The notes: generated by a model not told the origin, from the letters alone. A stretch of DNA of 64,000 nucleotides from Rheinheimera sp. UJ63 (GCF_021568285.1 NZ_JAKGTQ010000002.1:744001-808000); one strand, 5' to 3'; shown: positions 37,360-47,618, counted from the stretch's first letter. Translations and numbers: made by a program.

Positions 37360-37806
37360 ATGCCTTATAGAATGATCTTAGCAATAGTGTTTTTTTCCTA
37401 TACGCAAACAGCGATGGCGGCGCTGGATTGTAAGTCTGATGGTAGCAGAGAGCAGGTTGTTTATGCTTCAGCTGCGACTGAGCAAATTACATCTTGGAAA
37501 CCCGGTGCCGGTATTCACAAAATCACGCTAAATAATAATTTGGCTATTGGAGTTAAAGTAGAAGAGGCATCTGCAGAATATTATGCAAAAAGGTTTGGGC
37601 AGGATGAGTATGTACCTGAACTCGTTAAAATCACTTTTTATGAGATGAATGCGGATCGTCCGAAAGAGCTTACTCATACTTGGGCTGGTGCGAATTCGGT
37701 TCAAGTTTTCAATGCTATCGGTAATGCGGATCAGGTTCTTGAGCTCGCAGACCCCGGCTTAACACTTAATTTGATTAAACAAGTGTGTGTCAAAGTCGGT
37801 GCGTAA
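37360..37806 (+). CDS. Secreted protein of unknown function
   Basis: I do not recognise this 148-residue protein. A signal peptide covers residues 1-~20 (MPYRMILAIVFFSYTQTAMA). The mature part looks beta-rich, with two cysteines, one near its start (ALDCKSDG) and one near its end (KQVCVKVG), fit for a disulfide that closes the domain. AAAAAGGAA is 7 bases before the ATG. A short inverted repeat (AATGCCGATAGCTATCGGCATT) follows at 37831-37852 and may be a terminator without a long T run. Confidence 0.7.
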   Translation: MPYRMILAIVFFSYTQTAMAALDCKSDGSREQVVYASAATEQITSWKPGAGIHKITLNNNLAIGVKVEEASAEYYAKRFGQDEYVPELVKITFYEMNADRPKELTHTWAGANSVQVFNAIGNADQVLELADPGLTLNLIKQVCVKVGA

Positions 37807-37830
37807 AGCTGGCCACTTAGCGACTAACTG

Positions 37831-37852
37831 AATGCCGATAGCTATCGGCATT
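37831..37852. terminator. Hairpin after the secreted-protein gene
   Basis: A perfect palindrome with arms AATGCCGATAG and CTATCGGCATT, 25 bases after the stop codon at 37806. It lacks a long T run, so its terminator role is uncertain. Confidence 0.5.
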
Positions 37853-37971
37853 CAATCATGTTTCGATGTAAATCACGAAATACTCAAAACAAGACTGATT
37901 ATTGCCGTTATTTCAGTGCCTTGCGGGATGATGATGCGCCGATGAGTAAGGCGATATTTCAGGGAGGATAG

Positions 37972-38715
37972 GTGAAGTATTTCTTTTTAGTTTTTTGTTT
38001 TATGGTTGTTGGGTGTACTAGCTTAAAAAATACTGCTGAAAATAGCCAAAATGCTGAAATGGATGTTGATATCAAAAATGGCAATCTCATTTATCAGGGC
38101 GAAATAACTGAAACTTCAAATAACGCTATTTTCTCACTTTTTAACAATGCTGAATTCAAACCCAATCGTCTTGTTATATCCAGCAATGGCGGTGAGATAG
38201 GTGCAGGAATGGATCTAGGTCGTTGGATCAAGGATAACAAATTGGATGTTGAAGTTAAGGGCGTGTGTGCATCATCTTGCGCAAACTACGTATTTCCAGC
38301 TGCCCATACCAAGTACTTAAGAAAAAACTCGGTCTTGTAATGGCACGGCAGCGCTTGGCAAGCGGATTGGAATATTGAAAAGGAATTTGTCGATACCTTC
38401 AAGACTCACATAACTTTAATGCGTAAGCAGGAAACTACATTTTATTCAGATATCGGTGTCGATAATCTATTGGCCATCTATGGTCAAACCAAATTTAATT
38501 TAATGGATTATGTTTTAAACTTTTTTGGCAAGGGAGCGGTTGGATACGACTACTCGTTGGCTGATTTACAGAAGTTTGGACTCGCTAATATCATACTGTT
38601 AGATAATGAATGGGATTGGCGAAAATATCGTCCTCAGAGAGCAAGTTTAGTCAGGCGTATTAAGGTTGATCATGATTACGAGTTTGAGCTTAATAGATTC
38701 GAAATAGAACATTAA
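37972..38715 (+). pseudogene. ClpP-fold-like periplasmic lipoprotein gene broken by one in-frame stop (TAA)
   Basis: Two same-frame halves make one 247-codon gene. The first (37972-38337) has a lipobox (VVGC), an oxyanion-like motif SSNGGEIGAGMDLGRWI, and the nucleophile region VCASSCANYVFPAA, as in ClpP-crotonase-fold periplasmic proteins of the COG3904 kind. Then TAA at 38338-38340 interrupts before WHGSAWQADW, which normally follows directly in such proteins. The frame then stays open to 38715. A GTG start follows AGGGAGGATAG. The intact frame on both sides points to a recent nonsense mutation or a sequencing error. If real, only a 122-residue stub is made. Confidence 0.8.
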
Positions 38716-38896
38716 AAATTGATCGCTAGCAAAGAACGCTGGCTATTATACTAATTATCAATTTAACATAATATACATTATGAGCTATGTTAATTGTGTT
38801 AGGTAAAAGCACCTGCTGACAGTCTTTTGAGCCAATATTGCACCATTTACCTGATAAAACCGTATCTCTAAGCATCTTACCTTTGGATGTTTTATT

Positions 38897-39505
38897 ATGC
38901 GGCATACCGGTATTAAATATTCTTTAGCGATATGTGCTTTCGTCTTTAGTCAGGCTTTTGCGCAAACAACTTTAAACAGTAAATCTGCGAGTGCTGCTAT
39001 GTCAGAGCCAGTAACATTACAATTTTATAATCCACAACACTTCAATCAAGCCATGTTGATCCATGATACGGTTATGGGTGGCCACTCTAAAGGAAATGCA
39101 CGCTTAATGTCTGAAAATAACGGTGTGTTATTTGTCGGTGATTTATCTTTAGAAAACAATGGCGGCTTTGCCTCGATAGAATTTAATTTGGCGCAAGCCT
39201 TACCCAAGCAACGTTTTCAGCAAGTGGTATTAGCCACGGTTGCCGATGGCAGAACTTATCAGCTACGTTTAAAAACACCTTTTATTCCTCGCGGTGTGGC
39301 CTATGTCGCAGAGTTTAAAACAACGGCTGATGTACAGCGTTATGTTTTTAATCTTGCTGATTTTCAAGGACGTTATCGCGGCCGAGCTTTAACCAATATG
39401 CCAGAACTTCACTTTAAAGATGTGCAGCAAGTCTCTTTAATGCTCGCAGATAAGAACCCTGGACCATTTCGAATTGAGTTGTATGATTTGCAATTTAACC
39501 AATAA
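38897..39505 (+). CDS. CIA30-like secreted protein
   Basis: A 202-residue protein with a signal peptide (residues 1-~22, ending in SQAFA) and one CIA30 domain. The family signature DTVMGGHSKGNARL lies near residue 58, followed by NNGGFASIEFNLAQ. CIA30 domains have a galactose-binding-like jelly-roll fold. In eukaryotes the founding member helps complex I assembly, but the bacterial exported forms have no set role. No nearby complex I genes are seen. The 181 bases upstream are AT-rich, with short inverted repeats. Confidence 0.82.
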   Translation: MRHTGIKYSLAICAFVFSQAFAQTTLNSKSASAAMSEPVTLQFYNPQHFNQAMLIHDTVMGGHSKGNARLMSENNGVLFVGDLSLENNGGFASIEFNLAQALPKQRFQQVVLATVADGRTYQLRLKTPFIPRGVAYVAEFKTTADVQRYVFNLADFQGRYRGRALTNMPELHFKDVQQVSLMLADKNPGPFRIELYDLQFNQ

Positions 39506-39580
39506 ATTAAATAAATAAAATCAATCAGTTACTGTTTATGCTTACTGAAAATTAATTGTAAGGGTATTGATATTAAAGGC

Positions 39581-39859
39581 TTATTTTTGTTTTGCTGCCC
39601 ACTGCAAATGACGCTGTATAGCGTCGTCTGCAAGTAATAAATCTAAGGTATTAAAACGCTGCGCTAAAGTGATTTCATCATATTGTTTATGAATGGCTTT
39701 GTGGCATAATCGGCACAAATAAACACCTTGCTGTAATTCTGCTTTGCTGTATTTTTTGTTAAAACGGCTACGCCGATGCATTTTACGTGGAATAAGATGA
39801 TGAAAGGTCAGTAACGTCTGTCGCTGACAAAGCTGACAATGTTTCACCGCCAACAGCAT
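39581..39859 (-). CDS. Small HNH endonuclease-family protein
   Basis: A 92-residue HNH protein. C8/C11 and C49/C52 form the structural zinc clusters, and H20-H21 and H57 are in the HNH active-site positions (FHHLIPRKMH ... CRLCHKAIH). AGGAG lies 6 bases before the ATG. Small free-standing HNH proteins of this kind are common in gammaproteobacteria and have no defined target. There is no visible modification or immunity partner, so restriction activity is not implied. Confidence 0.82.
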   Translation of the reverse strand: MLLAVKHCQLCQRQTLLTFHHLIPRKMHRRSRFNKKYSKAELQQGVYLCRLCHKAIHKQYDEITLAQRFNTLDLLLADDAIQRHLQWAAKQK

Positions 39860-39984
39860 AGTTAACTCCTCTCGCTTTAAACGTTAGCCACACCCTACTC
39901 GACATTTTTTGCCCATTTCTTAATGGCTAAGATATACATATTACGTTGAGTGCTTAGGATGTTTTACGCGAGAGGCGGTGTTTT

Positions 39985-40020
39985 AGCTCTGTGAAAATGC
40001 CGCTGCAATTTCACAGAGCT
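39985..40020. repeat. Perfect 12-bp inverted repeat between the HNH gene and pyrF
   Basis: Arms AGCTCTGTGAAA and TTTCACAGAGCT enclose a 12-base loop, 30 bases beyond the pyrF stop. No T run follows on the minus strand. It may be a terminator of factor-dependent type or a 3'-end stabiliser. Confidence 0.6.
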
Positions 40021-40049
40021 CACCAAATATCGAAGAAATCAGACTGTAC

Positions 40050-40748
40050 TTACGCCAGCTCTGCAATGATAGCCTGTAATGCAGCTAACGGATCTGCCGC
40101 TTTGGTGATGGGTCGACCAATCACCATGTAATCCACACCAACCGCTTTGGCTGCAGACGGTGTCATAACTCGGCGTTGATCATCGGCTACCGCATCGGCT
40201 AAACGAATACCGGGTGTCACTAACTGAAATGCACTACCAAATTGTTGTTTTAACATACTGGCTTCTTGTGCCGAGCACACTACTCCATCTAACCCCGACT
40301 GTGCGGCTAAACCGGCCAATTTCATCACTTGCTCAGCCGGCGTTAAAGTAATGCCCAGTTCAGTTAAATCTTGTTGTTCCATGCTGGTTAACACCGTAAC
40401 CGCAATTAATTTGGGTCTGTTGTCTCCAAAGCGTTGCAATGCTTCTTGCGCTGCTTTCATCATACGACTGCCACCACTGGCATGCACATTAACCATCCAG
40501 ACGCCAAGATCCGCGGCTGCACTCACCGCTTTGGCTACGGTGTTTGGAATATCATGAAATTTCAAATCAAGAAAAACGTCAAAGTGACGTTGTTGTAAGG
40601 CTTTGACAAATTGCGGCCCAAAATGAGTAAACATCTCTTTGCCGACTTTTAAACGACATAATGACGGATCAAGTTGGCTGACCAGCGCCAGAGCATCGGC
40701 TTGCTTTTCATAATCTAAAGCAACAATGACAGGAGACTTGCACGACAT
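40050..40748 (-). CDS. pyrF: Orotidine 5'-phosphate decarboxylase
   Basis: A 232-residue enzyme of the last UMP synthesis step. [14 protein letters not shown] at the N-terminus and the catalytic block [18 protein letters not shown] (K and D of the DxKxxD set) are clear, and VTPGIRL and YMVIGRPIT bind the phosphate. AAAGGA precedes the ATG by 6 bases. It follows lapB by 19 bases, the same order as in E. coli (lapA-lapB-pyrF), and is the last gene of the rpsA-ihfB-lapAB-pyrF run. Confidence 0.97.
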   Translation of the reverse strand: MSCKSPVIVALDYEKQADALALVSQLDPSLCRLKVGKEMFTHFGPQFVKALQQRHFDVFLDLKFHDIPNTVAKAVSAAADLGVWMVNVHASGGSRMMKAAQEALQRFGDNRPKLIAVTVLTSMEQQDLTELGITLTPAEQVMKLAGLAAQSGLDGVVCSAQEASMLKQQFGSAFQLVTPGIRLADAVADDQRRVMTPSAAKAVGVDYMVIGRPITKAADPLAALQAIIAELA

Positions 40749-40767
40749 GAGTTATCCTTTGAAAAAA

Positions 40768-41901
40768 TTAACGGCCATCTACGCCGGCAATAGGCTCTAC
40801 AGTTTCCCATTGCTGACATGAAGGACATAACCAATACGGTTGACGAGTTTTAAAGCCACAGCTGCGACAGCTATAGAGGATCTTACTGGCAAGATAAGCA
40901 TTCACCAGCTCTTCTACTGAGCTGAGTACCTCTGCCGCCTGAGCCGATTGCTGCTGCCGAATTTGTAGCAATTTTTGAAACAAACGAATGTTCGGCTGTT
41001 GCCGTAATTTATCAAGCACATAATGCTCTGCAGCGGTAATAGAGCCATGTTCAGTTAACCAATCGCACAGTAACAAACGCGCGCTGGTATTATGATGCTT
41101 ATCTGCAAGCAAGGTAAGCAACTGATACCACTCATCTTCATCTAAATGGCATTGGCTTAATTGCGGTAAAATATCCGCACTCCATTGTGGTTTTTGTTTC
41201 AAAATGCTCAGCAAAGCCCCTTTAGCCGTAGCCGCATCATGTTGAGCTAAGGCTAACTTTGCCAATTCAAAGCGTGGACGAATAGCCTGAGGATAACGCT
41301 CGGCCAATTCCGCTAAGATAGTCAGATCCAGCGCAGCCCCTTTTAAACTTTCCGTATGCAAATTAGCCAGCGCAATGCGTAACGACTTAGATTGGGTATT
41401 GGCCACTTCAGTGGTTAATGCAACCGCTTTGCTTAACTCATGCGTCGCCATAAAAATACTAAATAGTTGTTTTAGCGAGGCTTCGCGTAATGCTTCGCTG
41501 TTAACTAACTGCAGTAATAAATGCTCTGCCCGATCATACAAACCCGCAGAGTAATAATCTTTAGCCAACTCAAATTGAATGTGTTGCGCTTGTACTTTAG
41601 GCAGTTTTAATTGGTGCAGTTTTTCGTGAATACGAATGGCTTTATCCCAATCACCTTTGCGGCGGAATAAATTAGCTAATGCAAGGTAGGTGTCGATGGT
41701 TGCCGCTTCAATATCAAGCAGTTCAAGTAACTGCTCGATCGCTTTATCTTCTTGGTCGGTGAGGAGGAAATTTAAACCCGAAGATAGGTTTCGGGTAATA
41801 TTTGCCCTACCCTTAAGCTCTTTGTGTTTGAGGCTATTTTGTCCCATAAACCAACCGTAAGCAACGGCGACGGGAAGCAAAAGAAATAGCAGCTCAGGCA
41901 T
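40768..41901 (-). CDS. lapB: LPS assembly protein LapB (YciM)
   Basis: A 377-residue protein (E. coli LapB 389). One N-terminal membrane anchor (LLFLLLPVAVAYGWFMG), many TPR repeats, and a C-terminal rubredoxin-like metal site with CRSCG and CPSC pairs. LapB binds FtsH and controls LpxC degradation, balancing lipopolysaccharide and phospholipid synthesis on the cytoplasmic face. It lies 5 bases behind lapA. Confidence 0.95.
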   Translation of the reverse strand: MPELLFLLLPVAVAYGWFMGQNSLKHKELKGRANITRNLSSGLNFLLTDQEDKAIEQLLELLDIEAATIDTYLALANLFRRKGDWDKAIRIHEKLHQLKLPKVQAQHIQFELAKDYYSAGLYDRAEHLLLQLVNSEALREASLKQLFSIFMATHELSKAVALTTEVANTQSKSLRIALANLHTESLKGAALDLTILAELAERYPQAIRPRFELAKLALAQHDAATAKGALLSILKQKPQWSADILPQLSQCHLDEDEWYQLLTLLADKHHNTSARLLLCDWLTEHGSITAAEHYVLDKLRQQPNIRLFQKLLQIRQQQSAQAAEVLSSVEELVNAYLASKILYSCRSCGFKTRQPYWLCPSCQQWETVEPIAGVDGR

Positions 41902-41906
41902 AAGAA

Positions 41907-42152
41907 TTAGGTGTTATCAGTTGATTTATTTAGCCAACGTTTTGTTTTTCGTTGCAGCGCAAATAACAGACTTAACAGCAGTCCGATGATTAGGCCTAAA
42001 ACTAGAAAGATCACTGCGATATCAATTACCCGCAATGTTAGCTTAACAACCAACAAATTCAGTTCGGCAGTTTGCTGATTAGTTGAGCCTAGTAGAAAAC
42101 CAAAAAGTACTACGGCTACAATAAATAAAATAAATAGTATTTTGCGCAACAC
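41907..42152 (-). CDS. lapA: LapA (YciS)-like inner membrane protein
   Basis: An 81-residue protein with two membrane helices (LFILFIVAVVLFGFLLGS and IAVIFLVLGLIIGLLLSLL) and a basic tail. Size, topology and position immediately before lapB match LapA. It is shorter than E. coli LapA (about 100), lacking part of the C-terminal coil. Confidence 0.9.
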   Translation of the reverse strand: MLRKILFILFIVAVVLFGFLLGSTNQQTAELNLLVVKLTLRVIDIAVIFLVLGLIIGLLLSLLFALQRKTKRWLNKSTDNT

Positions 42153-42180
42153 TCAGCTCCGCTTAATCAATAAAAAGCGC

Positions 42181-42465
42181 TTACGTGTTGTCTTTTACGC
42201 GGTCACGTAACTCTTTACCGGGTTTGAAATGAGGAACGTATTTGCCATCAAGTTCTACTTTGTCGCCTGTTTTTGGATTACGGCCTAAACGAGCGGCACG
42301 ATAATGCAAAGAGAAACTACCAAAGCCACGTATTTCAATACGCTCACTTGATGCTAAAGATTGTGCCATCTGTTCCAAAATTTCTTTCACAGACGCTTCT
42401 ACATCTTTGACTTGAATATGGGGAAAATCAGTAGCTAACTTTTCAATCAATTCAGACTTGGTCAT
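42181..42465 (-). CDS. ihfB: Integration host factor beta subunit
   Basis: A 94-residue DNA-bending protein of the HU/IHF fold. The intercalating arm is in [25 protein letters not shown] (with the conserved NPKTG), and the C-terminus [12 protein letters not shown] fits IHF-beta. It pairs with IhfA, encoded elsewhere. It is immediately downstream of rpsA, as in E. coli. Confidence 0.96.
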   Translation of the reverse strand: MTKSELIEKLATDFPHIQVKDVEASVKEILEQMAQSLASSERIEIRGFGSFSLHYRAARLGRNPKTGDKVELDGKYVPHFKPGKELRDRVKDNT

Positions 42466-42494
42466 AGCCCCTCCGGCAAACCTGCGAGTAGAAT

Positions 42495-42520
42495 AAGCAA
42501 GGGGCGAGTGCCCCCTGCTT
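42495..42520 (-). repeat. Hairpin between rpsA and ihfB
   Basis: An 11-bp stem (AAGCAAGGGGC / GCCCCCTGCTT on the plus strand, one wobble) with loop GAGT lies just after the rpsA stop. Only a weak T stretch follows on the minus strand, so partial termination is possible, lowering ihfB relative to rpsA. Confidence 0.55.
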
Positions 42521-42529
42521 TATCAGCAA

Positions 42530-44212
42530 TTAATCCTGCTTTTGGGCAGCTTTAAATGCTTCAGCCATAGCGTTACCACCGAAATCAGCTTCTTGTTGTT
42601 GCTTGCTGTTTACAGTGTCCATAGCTTCTTTTTCTTCAGCTTCGAATTTCGCTTTGATAGACAGGCTAATTACGCGGTTCTTACGATCCACACCCATCAA
42701 ACGCGCTTCAATTTCTTCGCCAACTTTCAATACAGTTGATGCATCTTCAACACGGTCACGTGAAATATCAGATACACGAACATAACCTTCAACAGCGCCT
42801 TCTAACATAACAGTCGCGCCTTTCGCGTCAACGGCAGTGACTTCACCTTTAACGATAGCACCTTTTTTGTTATCAGCAAGGTAACCATTGAACGGATCTT
42901 CATCCAGTTGTTTGATACCTAAAGAAATACGCTCGCGCTCTGGGTCAACTTGTAACACAACGGCGTGTACTTCGTCGCCTTTCTTGAATTCACGAACCGC
43001 TTCTTCGCCAGTGGCGTTCCAGCTGATGTCTGATAAGTGAACCAGACCATCGATACCGCCGTCTAAGCCGATGAAGATACCGAAGTCAGTAATTGACTTG
43101 ATCTTACCGCTTACACGATCACCCTTGTTGAAGCCCTTAGCGAACTCTTCCCATGGGTTAGCTTTACACTGTTTCAAGCCTAAAGAAATACGACGACGTT
43201 CTTCGTCAATTTCTAGAACCATCACTTCCACTGAATCACCTAAGTTAACCACTTTAGATGGGTGGATGTTTTTGTTGGTCCAATCCATTTCTGAAACGTG
43301 TACTAAGCCTTCTACGCCTTCTTCGATTTCTACGAAACAGCCGTAATCAGTCAGGTTAGTTACACGACCCGTGATGCGAGCACCTTCTGGGTAACGTGAA
43401 GCGATAGCTGCCCACGGATCTTCGCCCATTTGCTTCAAGCCTAAAGAAACGCGTTGCTTTTCGCGGTCGAATTTCAGTACTTTTACTGGGATTTCGTCGC
43501 CAACGTTAACGATTTCGCTTGGGTGCTTAACGCGCTTCCATGCCATATCAGTGATATGCAGTAAGCCGTCTACGCCACCTAAGTCAACGAATGCACCGTA
43601 GTCAGTCAGGTTCTTAACGATACCTTTAACTTCCATGCCTTCTTCTAAATTCTCTAACAGCTGATCACGTTCTTGGCTGCTTTCAGATTCGATAACGGCA
43701 CGACGTGAAACCACGACGTTGTTACGCTTCTGATCAAGCTTGATAACTTTGAATTCCAGCTCTTTGTTTTCTAAGTGCAGCGTGTCGCGTACTGGACGTA
43801 CGTCAACTAATGAACCAGGCAGGAACGCACGGATACCATCAACTTCAACTGTGAAGCCACCTTTAACTTTACCAGTGATAACACCGATAACCGTTTCTTT
43901 ATCATCGCAAGCTTTTTCCAGGCGAACCCAGGCCTCATGGCGCTTAGCTTTTTCACGTGATAATAAGGTTTCACCGAAACCATCTTCAATAGCGTCTAAT
44001 GCTACGTCGATGATGTCACCTACACTCACCTCGATCTCACCGCTCAAAGATTTGAACTGTTCAACCGGGATAGCTGCTTCTGATTTAAGACCGGCGTCAA
44101 CCATAACAACGTCTTTCAGAACCGCTACAACAGTACCTTTAACGATGGCACCAGGACGAGTTTCGATAGTTTTGAGGCTTTCCTCAAACATTAGTGCAAA
44201 ATTTTCAGTCAT
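42530..44212 (-). CDS. rpsA: 30S ribosomal protein S1
   Basis: A 560-residue protein (E. coli S1 557) with six S1 RNA-binding repeats. Examples of repeat cores are [33 protein letters not shown] and [11 protein letters not shown]. It is needed for translation initiation on most mRNAs. The ATG at 44212 begins [14 protein letters not shown], the family N-terminus. An in-frame start at 44239 would add nine residues. There is no strong Shine-Dalgarno, as is also true of E. coli rpsA, which depends on a structured leader. Confidence 0.96.
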   Translation of the reverse strand: MTENFALMFEESLKTIETRPGAIVKGTVVAVLKDVVMVDAGLKSEAAIPVEQFKSLSGEIEVSVGDIIDVALDAIEDGFGETLLSREKAKRHEAWVRLEKACDDKETVIGVITGKVKGGFTVEVDGIRAFLPGSLVDVRPVRDTLHLENKELEFKVIKLDQKRNNVVVSRRAVIESESSQERDQLLENLEEGMEVKGIVKNLTDYGAFVDLGGVDGLLHITDMAWKRVKHPSEIVNVGDEIPVKVLKFDREKQRVSLGLKQMGEDPWAAIASRYPEGARITGRVTNLTDYGCFVEIEEGVEGLVHVSEMDWTNKNIHPSKVVNLGDSVEVMVLEIDEERRRISLGLKQCKANPWEEFAKGFNKGDRVSGKIKSITDFGIFIGLDGGIDGLVHLSDISWNATGEEAVREFKKGDEVHAVVLQVDPERERISLGIKQLDEDPFNGYLADNKKGAIVKGEVTAVDAKGATVMLEGAVEGYVRVSDISRDRVEDASTVLKVGEEIEARLMGVDRKNRVISLSIKAKFEAEEKEAMDTVNSKQQQEADFGGNAMAEAFKAAQKQD

Positions 44213-44321
44213 ATTCACTTTTTCAGTTAAGTTCACCACGTCGCATCTTGCGTTGTGGGGTTGCTAAGTTTACCAATAACATCCGTATTACTGGCTGTCC
44301 AAAATGCGCCCTTGGCCTGGT
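44213..44321 (-). promoter_or_regulatory. Candidate S1 leader (autoregulatory 5' UTR of rpsA)
   Basis: The 109-base cmk-rpsA gap precedes a start with no strong ribosome site. Gammaproteobacterial rpsA leaders form hairpins through which S1 represses its own translation. The position fits, but I did not verify the fold. Confidence 0.45.
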
Positions 44322-45014
44322 TCAAACGCTTGTTAACGACAACTTACTGTTAACAAACTGCAGTACCTCTTGCAGCACCTGTTCAATGGGTTTATTGGTC
44401 GAATCCAGCATGTAGGCATCAGCTGCCGGTTTTAAAGGCGCTGTAGCACGATTCATATCGCGCTCATCCCGAGCTTGGATTTCGTTCAAAAGGTCGCCGA
44501 TGTTAACATCAAAGCCCTTTTCTTTCAACTCTAAATAACGACGCTGCGCCCGTTCTTCGGCGTCTGCAGTTAAAAATATTTTAACTTCTGCTTGTGGAAA
44601 AACGACGGTTCCCATGTCGCGACCATCCGCCACTAAGCCCGGTTCTTCAGCAAAAGCCCGTTGCCGGCGTAACAAGGCTTCACGCACAGTAGGCAGTGAG
44701 GCAATTTTTGAAGCCATGTCAGCAACGTCTTGAGTTCGAATGGTTTGGCTAACATTTTCGCCTTCTAACGTCACGCGCGTGTTACCGTGTTCATCACCAC
44801 TAAATTGCACATCGAGATGCGCCGCTAGAGGTTGCAGTGCCGCCTCGTCGCTTGGATCAATTTGATGGTGCATAGCAGCTAACGCTAACACGCGGTATAT
44901 AGCGCCGCTGTCGAGTAATTGCCATCCCAGGTGTTGCGCCAATAAACGGCTAATGGTTCCTTTACCTGAACCGCCTGGTCCGTCGATGGTAACGACTGGT
45001 GCTAATTGTGGCAT
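44322..45014 (-). CDS. cmk: Cytidylate kinase
   Basis: A 230-residue kinase for CMP and dCMP. P-loop [22 protein letters not shown] (substrate site) and [10 protein letters not shown] are present, with [11 protein letters not shown] in the lid. It sits between aroA and rpsA, the usual gammaproteobacterial order, 109 bases before rpsA. Confidence 0.97.
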   Translation of the reverse strand: MPQLAPVVTIDGPGGSGKGTISRLLAQHLGWQLLDSGAIYRVLALAAMHHQIDPSDEAALQPLAAHLDVQFSGDEHGNTRVTLEGENVSQTIRTQDVADMASKIASLPTVREALLRRQRAFAEEPGLVADGRDMGTVVFPQAEVKIFLTADAEERAQRRYLELKEKGFDVNIGDLLNEIQARDERDMNRATAPLKPAADAYMLDSTNKPIEQVLQEVLQFVNSKLSLTSV

Positions 45015-45112
45015 CCTACCCCCTAAGTTAAAACGTCTATTCGGTGTTTCAAAACGCGGCTTATTATACAGCTTTTTGTGACGATTGCTGGTTTAACTGC
45101 AATTTATAAAGC

Positions 45113-45145
45113 AAAAACGCGCAACCATTTTGGTTACGCGTTTTT
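45113..45145. terminator. Bidirectional-type terminator after aroA
   Basis: Stem AAAAACGCG-C-AACCA / TGGTT-A-CGCGTTTTT with loop TTT. It lies 17 bases past the aroA stop on the minus strand, and the T5 arm acts as its tail. Confidence 0.85.
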
Positions 45146-45161
45146 GGGTTGATGAAAGGTA

Positions 45162-46442
45162 TTAATGGCTTAGCTTGGTGAATTCCGTAAAGTAACTCGG
45201 AAAGGTTTTTGCAGTGCAATCCGGGTCTTCTATTGTGACGGCCGTATCACTAAGCGCAACTAACGAAAAACACATTGCCACACGGTGATCATTATAGGTC
45301 GCAATACTCGCATGTTGCAGTTGTGCTGGCGGTATAATTTTTAAATAGTCTTCGCCTTCTTCCACCTCAGCGCCTACTTTTCGCAATTCTGTGGCCATCG
45401 CGGTTAAGCGATCGGTTTCTTTAACCCGCCAATTATAAACATTACGGATTACGGTTGGGCCTTTGGCAAACAAGGCGGTGGTGGCAATAGTCATTGCTGC
45501 ATCGGGAATGGCGTTGTAATCACGGTCAATGCCACGCAACTCGTTACGCGTAACCGATATATAATCATCACCCCAATCGACTATCGCGCCCATCTCGGCC
45601 AACGCATCGGCAAAGTGAATATCACCTTGCACAGCATGTTTGCCAATTCCGGTGACCTTAACGGTGCCTCCTTTGATAGCCGCTGCGGCCAAAAAGTAAG
45701 ATGCCGATGAGGCATCACCTTCAACTAACCACTGGCCTGGTGACTGATAACACTGGTTACCCGTAACCAAAAAGCGCTTATAATCTTGGTTATCTACTGC
45801 AATGCCAAAGCGAGACATTAACGCTAAGGTAATATCAATGTAGGGTTTAGAGACTAATTCACCTTGGATCTCAATAACACTGTCACCGGCTAATAAAGGC
45901 GCGACCATCAGTACTGCCGTTAAAAACTGACTGGAGACACTGCCATCGATCAGGCAATGCCCCCCTTGCAACGGCTTACCACGAATACGCAGTGGTGGAT
46001 AATTTACCTCGCCCAAATAGTCGATATCCGCTTGCCACTGCGCCAGTGCATCCACTAAGTGGCCAATAGGCCGCTCGTACATTCTTGGCTCGCCGGTTAA
46101 GGTAACATCTACTTGGCAAGCAGCCAGTACCGCCGTGAGCGGACGCATTGCGGTGCCAGCGTTACCCAAAAATAGAGACAAAGGCTCAGCTTGGTTAAAA
46201 ACGCCGCCATTGCCTACTATGGTACAACGGGTGCGACAAGCAGATAATTGATACGAGATACCCAGAGCAGTTAACGCGCTAAGCATGTGCCGAACATCAT
46301 CACTGTCGAGTAAGTTACTGATTTCGGTTGTACCTTTCGCTAAGGCTGCTAACAGCAGCACTCGGTTAGAAATACTTTTTGAACCGGGTAAATGCACTTC
46401 ACCGGCGATATGAGCAATGGGGTTTAAGGTTAGCGTCTTCAT
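45162..46442 (-). CDS. aroA: 3-phosphoshikimate 1-carboxyvinyltransferase (EPSP synthase)
   Basis: A 426-residue class I EPSP synthase (E. coli 427). [33 protein letters not shown] and [14 protein letters not shown] are the conserved active-site blocks. It makes 5-enolpyruvylshikimate 3-phosphate for aromatic amino acids. Its ATG overlaps the serC stop by four bases, the standard serC-aroA operon. A terminator separates it from cmk. Confidence 0.97.
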   Translation of the reverse strand: MKTLTLNPIAHIAGEVHLPGSKSISNRVLLLAALAKGTTEISNLLDSDDVRHMLSALTALGISYQLSACRTRCTIVGNGGVFNQAEPLSLFLGNAGTAMRPLTAVLAACQVDVTLTGEPRMYERPIGHLVDALAQWQADIDYLGEVNYPPLRIRGKPLQGGHCLIDGSVSSQFLTAVLMVAPLLAGDSVIEIQGELVSKPYIDITLALMSRFGIAVDNQDYKRFLVTGNQCYQSPGQWLVEGDASSASYFLAAAAIKGGTVKVTGIGKHAVQGDIHFADALAEMGAIVDWGDDYISVTRNELRGIDRDYNAIPDAAMTIATTALFAKGPTVIRNVYNWRVKETDRLTAMATELRKVGAEVEEGEDYLKIIPPAQLQHASIATYNDHRVAMCFSLVALSDTAVTIEDPDCTAKTFPSYFTEFTKLSH

Positions 46443-47527
46443 CCGTTTACCTTTGCAAAATCTTTCATAAAATTCACTAAAGCCTCAACACCTTCTTGTG
46501 GCATAGCGTTGTATAAACTGGCGCGCATCCCACCCACCATACGATGCCCTTTTAAGGCCAATAAACCTTGTTGCTCAGCTTGCTTTACAAAGCTGTCGTT
46601 TAATTGTTCATCACCGAGGAAAAACGGTACATTCATCCAAGAGCGATAGGCCGGATCAACATCATTGCGGTAAAAGTCACTTTCATCGATGTAGCGATAC
46701 AGTGTTTCGGCTTTACGTTGATTACGTTGAGCCATGGCCGCTAAACCACCTTGTTGTTTTAACCATTTGAACACTAAACCCGCTAAATACCAGGCGTAGG
46801 TGGGTGGTGTGTTAAACATGCTGTCATTTTCAGCAGCGAGGCGATAATCCAAGATCGCTGGAATGGCAGCATCTTTTGCAGGTAACAGATCTTCACGCAC
46901 AATCACTAAGGTTAAACCTGATGGGCCGATATTTTTCTGAGCGCCGGCATAAATAACGCCATAGCGCGCAATATCAATGGGCCGTGATAAAATAGTCGAC
47001 GACATATCTGCAACAATCGGCACCTGGGTTTGCGGTAAATCGGTAAATTCTAAACCATCCACCGTTTCATTGGGGCAGCAATGAACGTAAGCCGCATCTT
47101 CGTGGATCTGCAAGTCACTACTGGCGACCATACTGCGTAATTGTGCAGCGGTTTTTTGCCGAATATCGTGCTCACGAACCGCGCCAAACTTTTTCGCTTC
47201 TTCTACTGCGGCTAATGACCAAGCACCTGACACGATATATTCAGCCGTTTTACCGCTGTGCAATAAATTCAGTGGCACTGCTGAAAACTGCCCACGGCCG
47301 CCACCGTGCATAAATAAGACTTTATAATTGTCGGGAATGGCTAACAGATCTCTGAGATCTTGCTCAGCTTGTGCGGCCAGTTGCATAAATACTTTACTGC
47401 GATGGCTCAATTCCATCACCGAACAACCCTGTCCTTGCCAGTTAATAAATTCCTGCTGTGCCTGTTGCATCACCGCTGTAGGTAACATGGCTGGGCCAGC
47501 ACAAAAATTATAGGTGGTCATTGTCAT
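46439..47527 (-). CDS. serC: Phosphoserine aminotransferase
   Basis: A 362-residue PLP aminotransferase for serine and pyridoxal synthesis. FCAGPAMLP at the N-terminus, [14 protein letters not shown], and the PLP lysine in [12 protein letters not shown] are clear. Two in-frame ATGs lie six bases apart (47527 and 47521). The family usually begins MTTYNF (47521), but the ribosome site GAAGCGAG is nearer to 47527. It leads the serC-aroA operon downstream of gyrA. Confidence 0.96.
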   Translation of the reverse strand: MTMTTYNFCAGPAMLPTAVMQQAQQEFINWQGQGCSVMELSHRSKVFMQLAAQAEQDLRDLLAIPDNYKVLFMHGGGRGQFSAVPLNLLHSGKTAEYIVSGAWSLAAVEEAKKFGAVREHDIRQKTAAQLRSMVASSDLQIHEDAAYVHCCPNETVDGLEFTDLPQTQVPIVADMSSTILSRPIDIARYGVIYAGAQKNIGPSGLTLVIVREDLLPAKDAAIPAILDYRLAAENDSMFNTPPTYAWYLAGLVFKWLKQQGGLAAMAQRNQRKAETLYRYIDESDFYRNDVDPAYRSWMNVPFFLGDEQLNDSFVKQAEQQGLLALKGHRMVGGMRASLYNAMPQEGVEALVNFMKDFAKVNG

Positions 47528-47586
47528 ATCTCGCTTCTTTGTTGGTTAATTTCAAACTGGCCTTGGTTATTTTTTATTCTAAAAAC

Positions 47587-47612
47587 AAAACGAGCGCCAA
47601 AGCGCTCGTTTT
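47587..47612 (-). terminator. Intrinsic terminator of gyrA
   Basis: Stem AAAACGAGCGC / GCGCTCGTTTT with loop CAAA, directly after the gyrA stop. On the minus strand it is followed by a T-rich tail. Confidence 0.92.
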
Positions 47613-47618
47613 TAGGGG

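Noticed and set aside
38338-38340. TAA as a programmed recoding signal
   Set aside because: No recoding element or pairing structure is apparent next to it; mutation or error is simpler.
39581-39859. HNH gene as part of a restriction or phage-defence system
   Set aside because: It stands alone without a methylase, immunity gene or other defence module.
43740-44267. 175-codon plus-strand open frame opposite rpsA
   Set aside because: Low-complexity Ser/Thr-rich product caused by the S1 codon pattern on the other strand.
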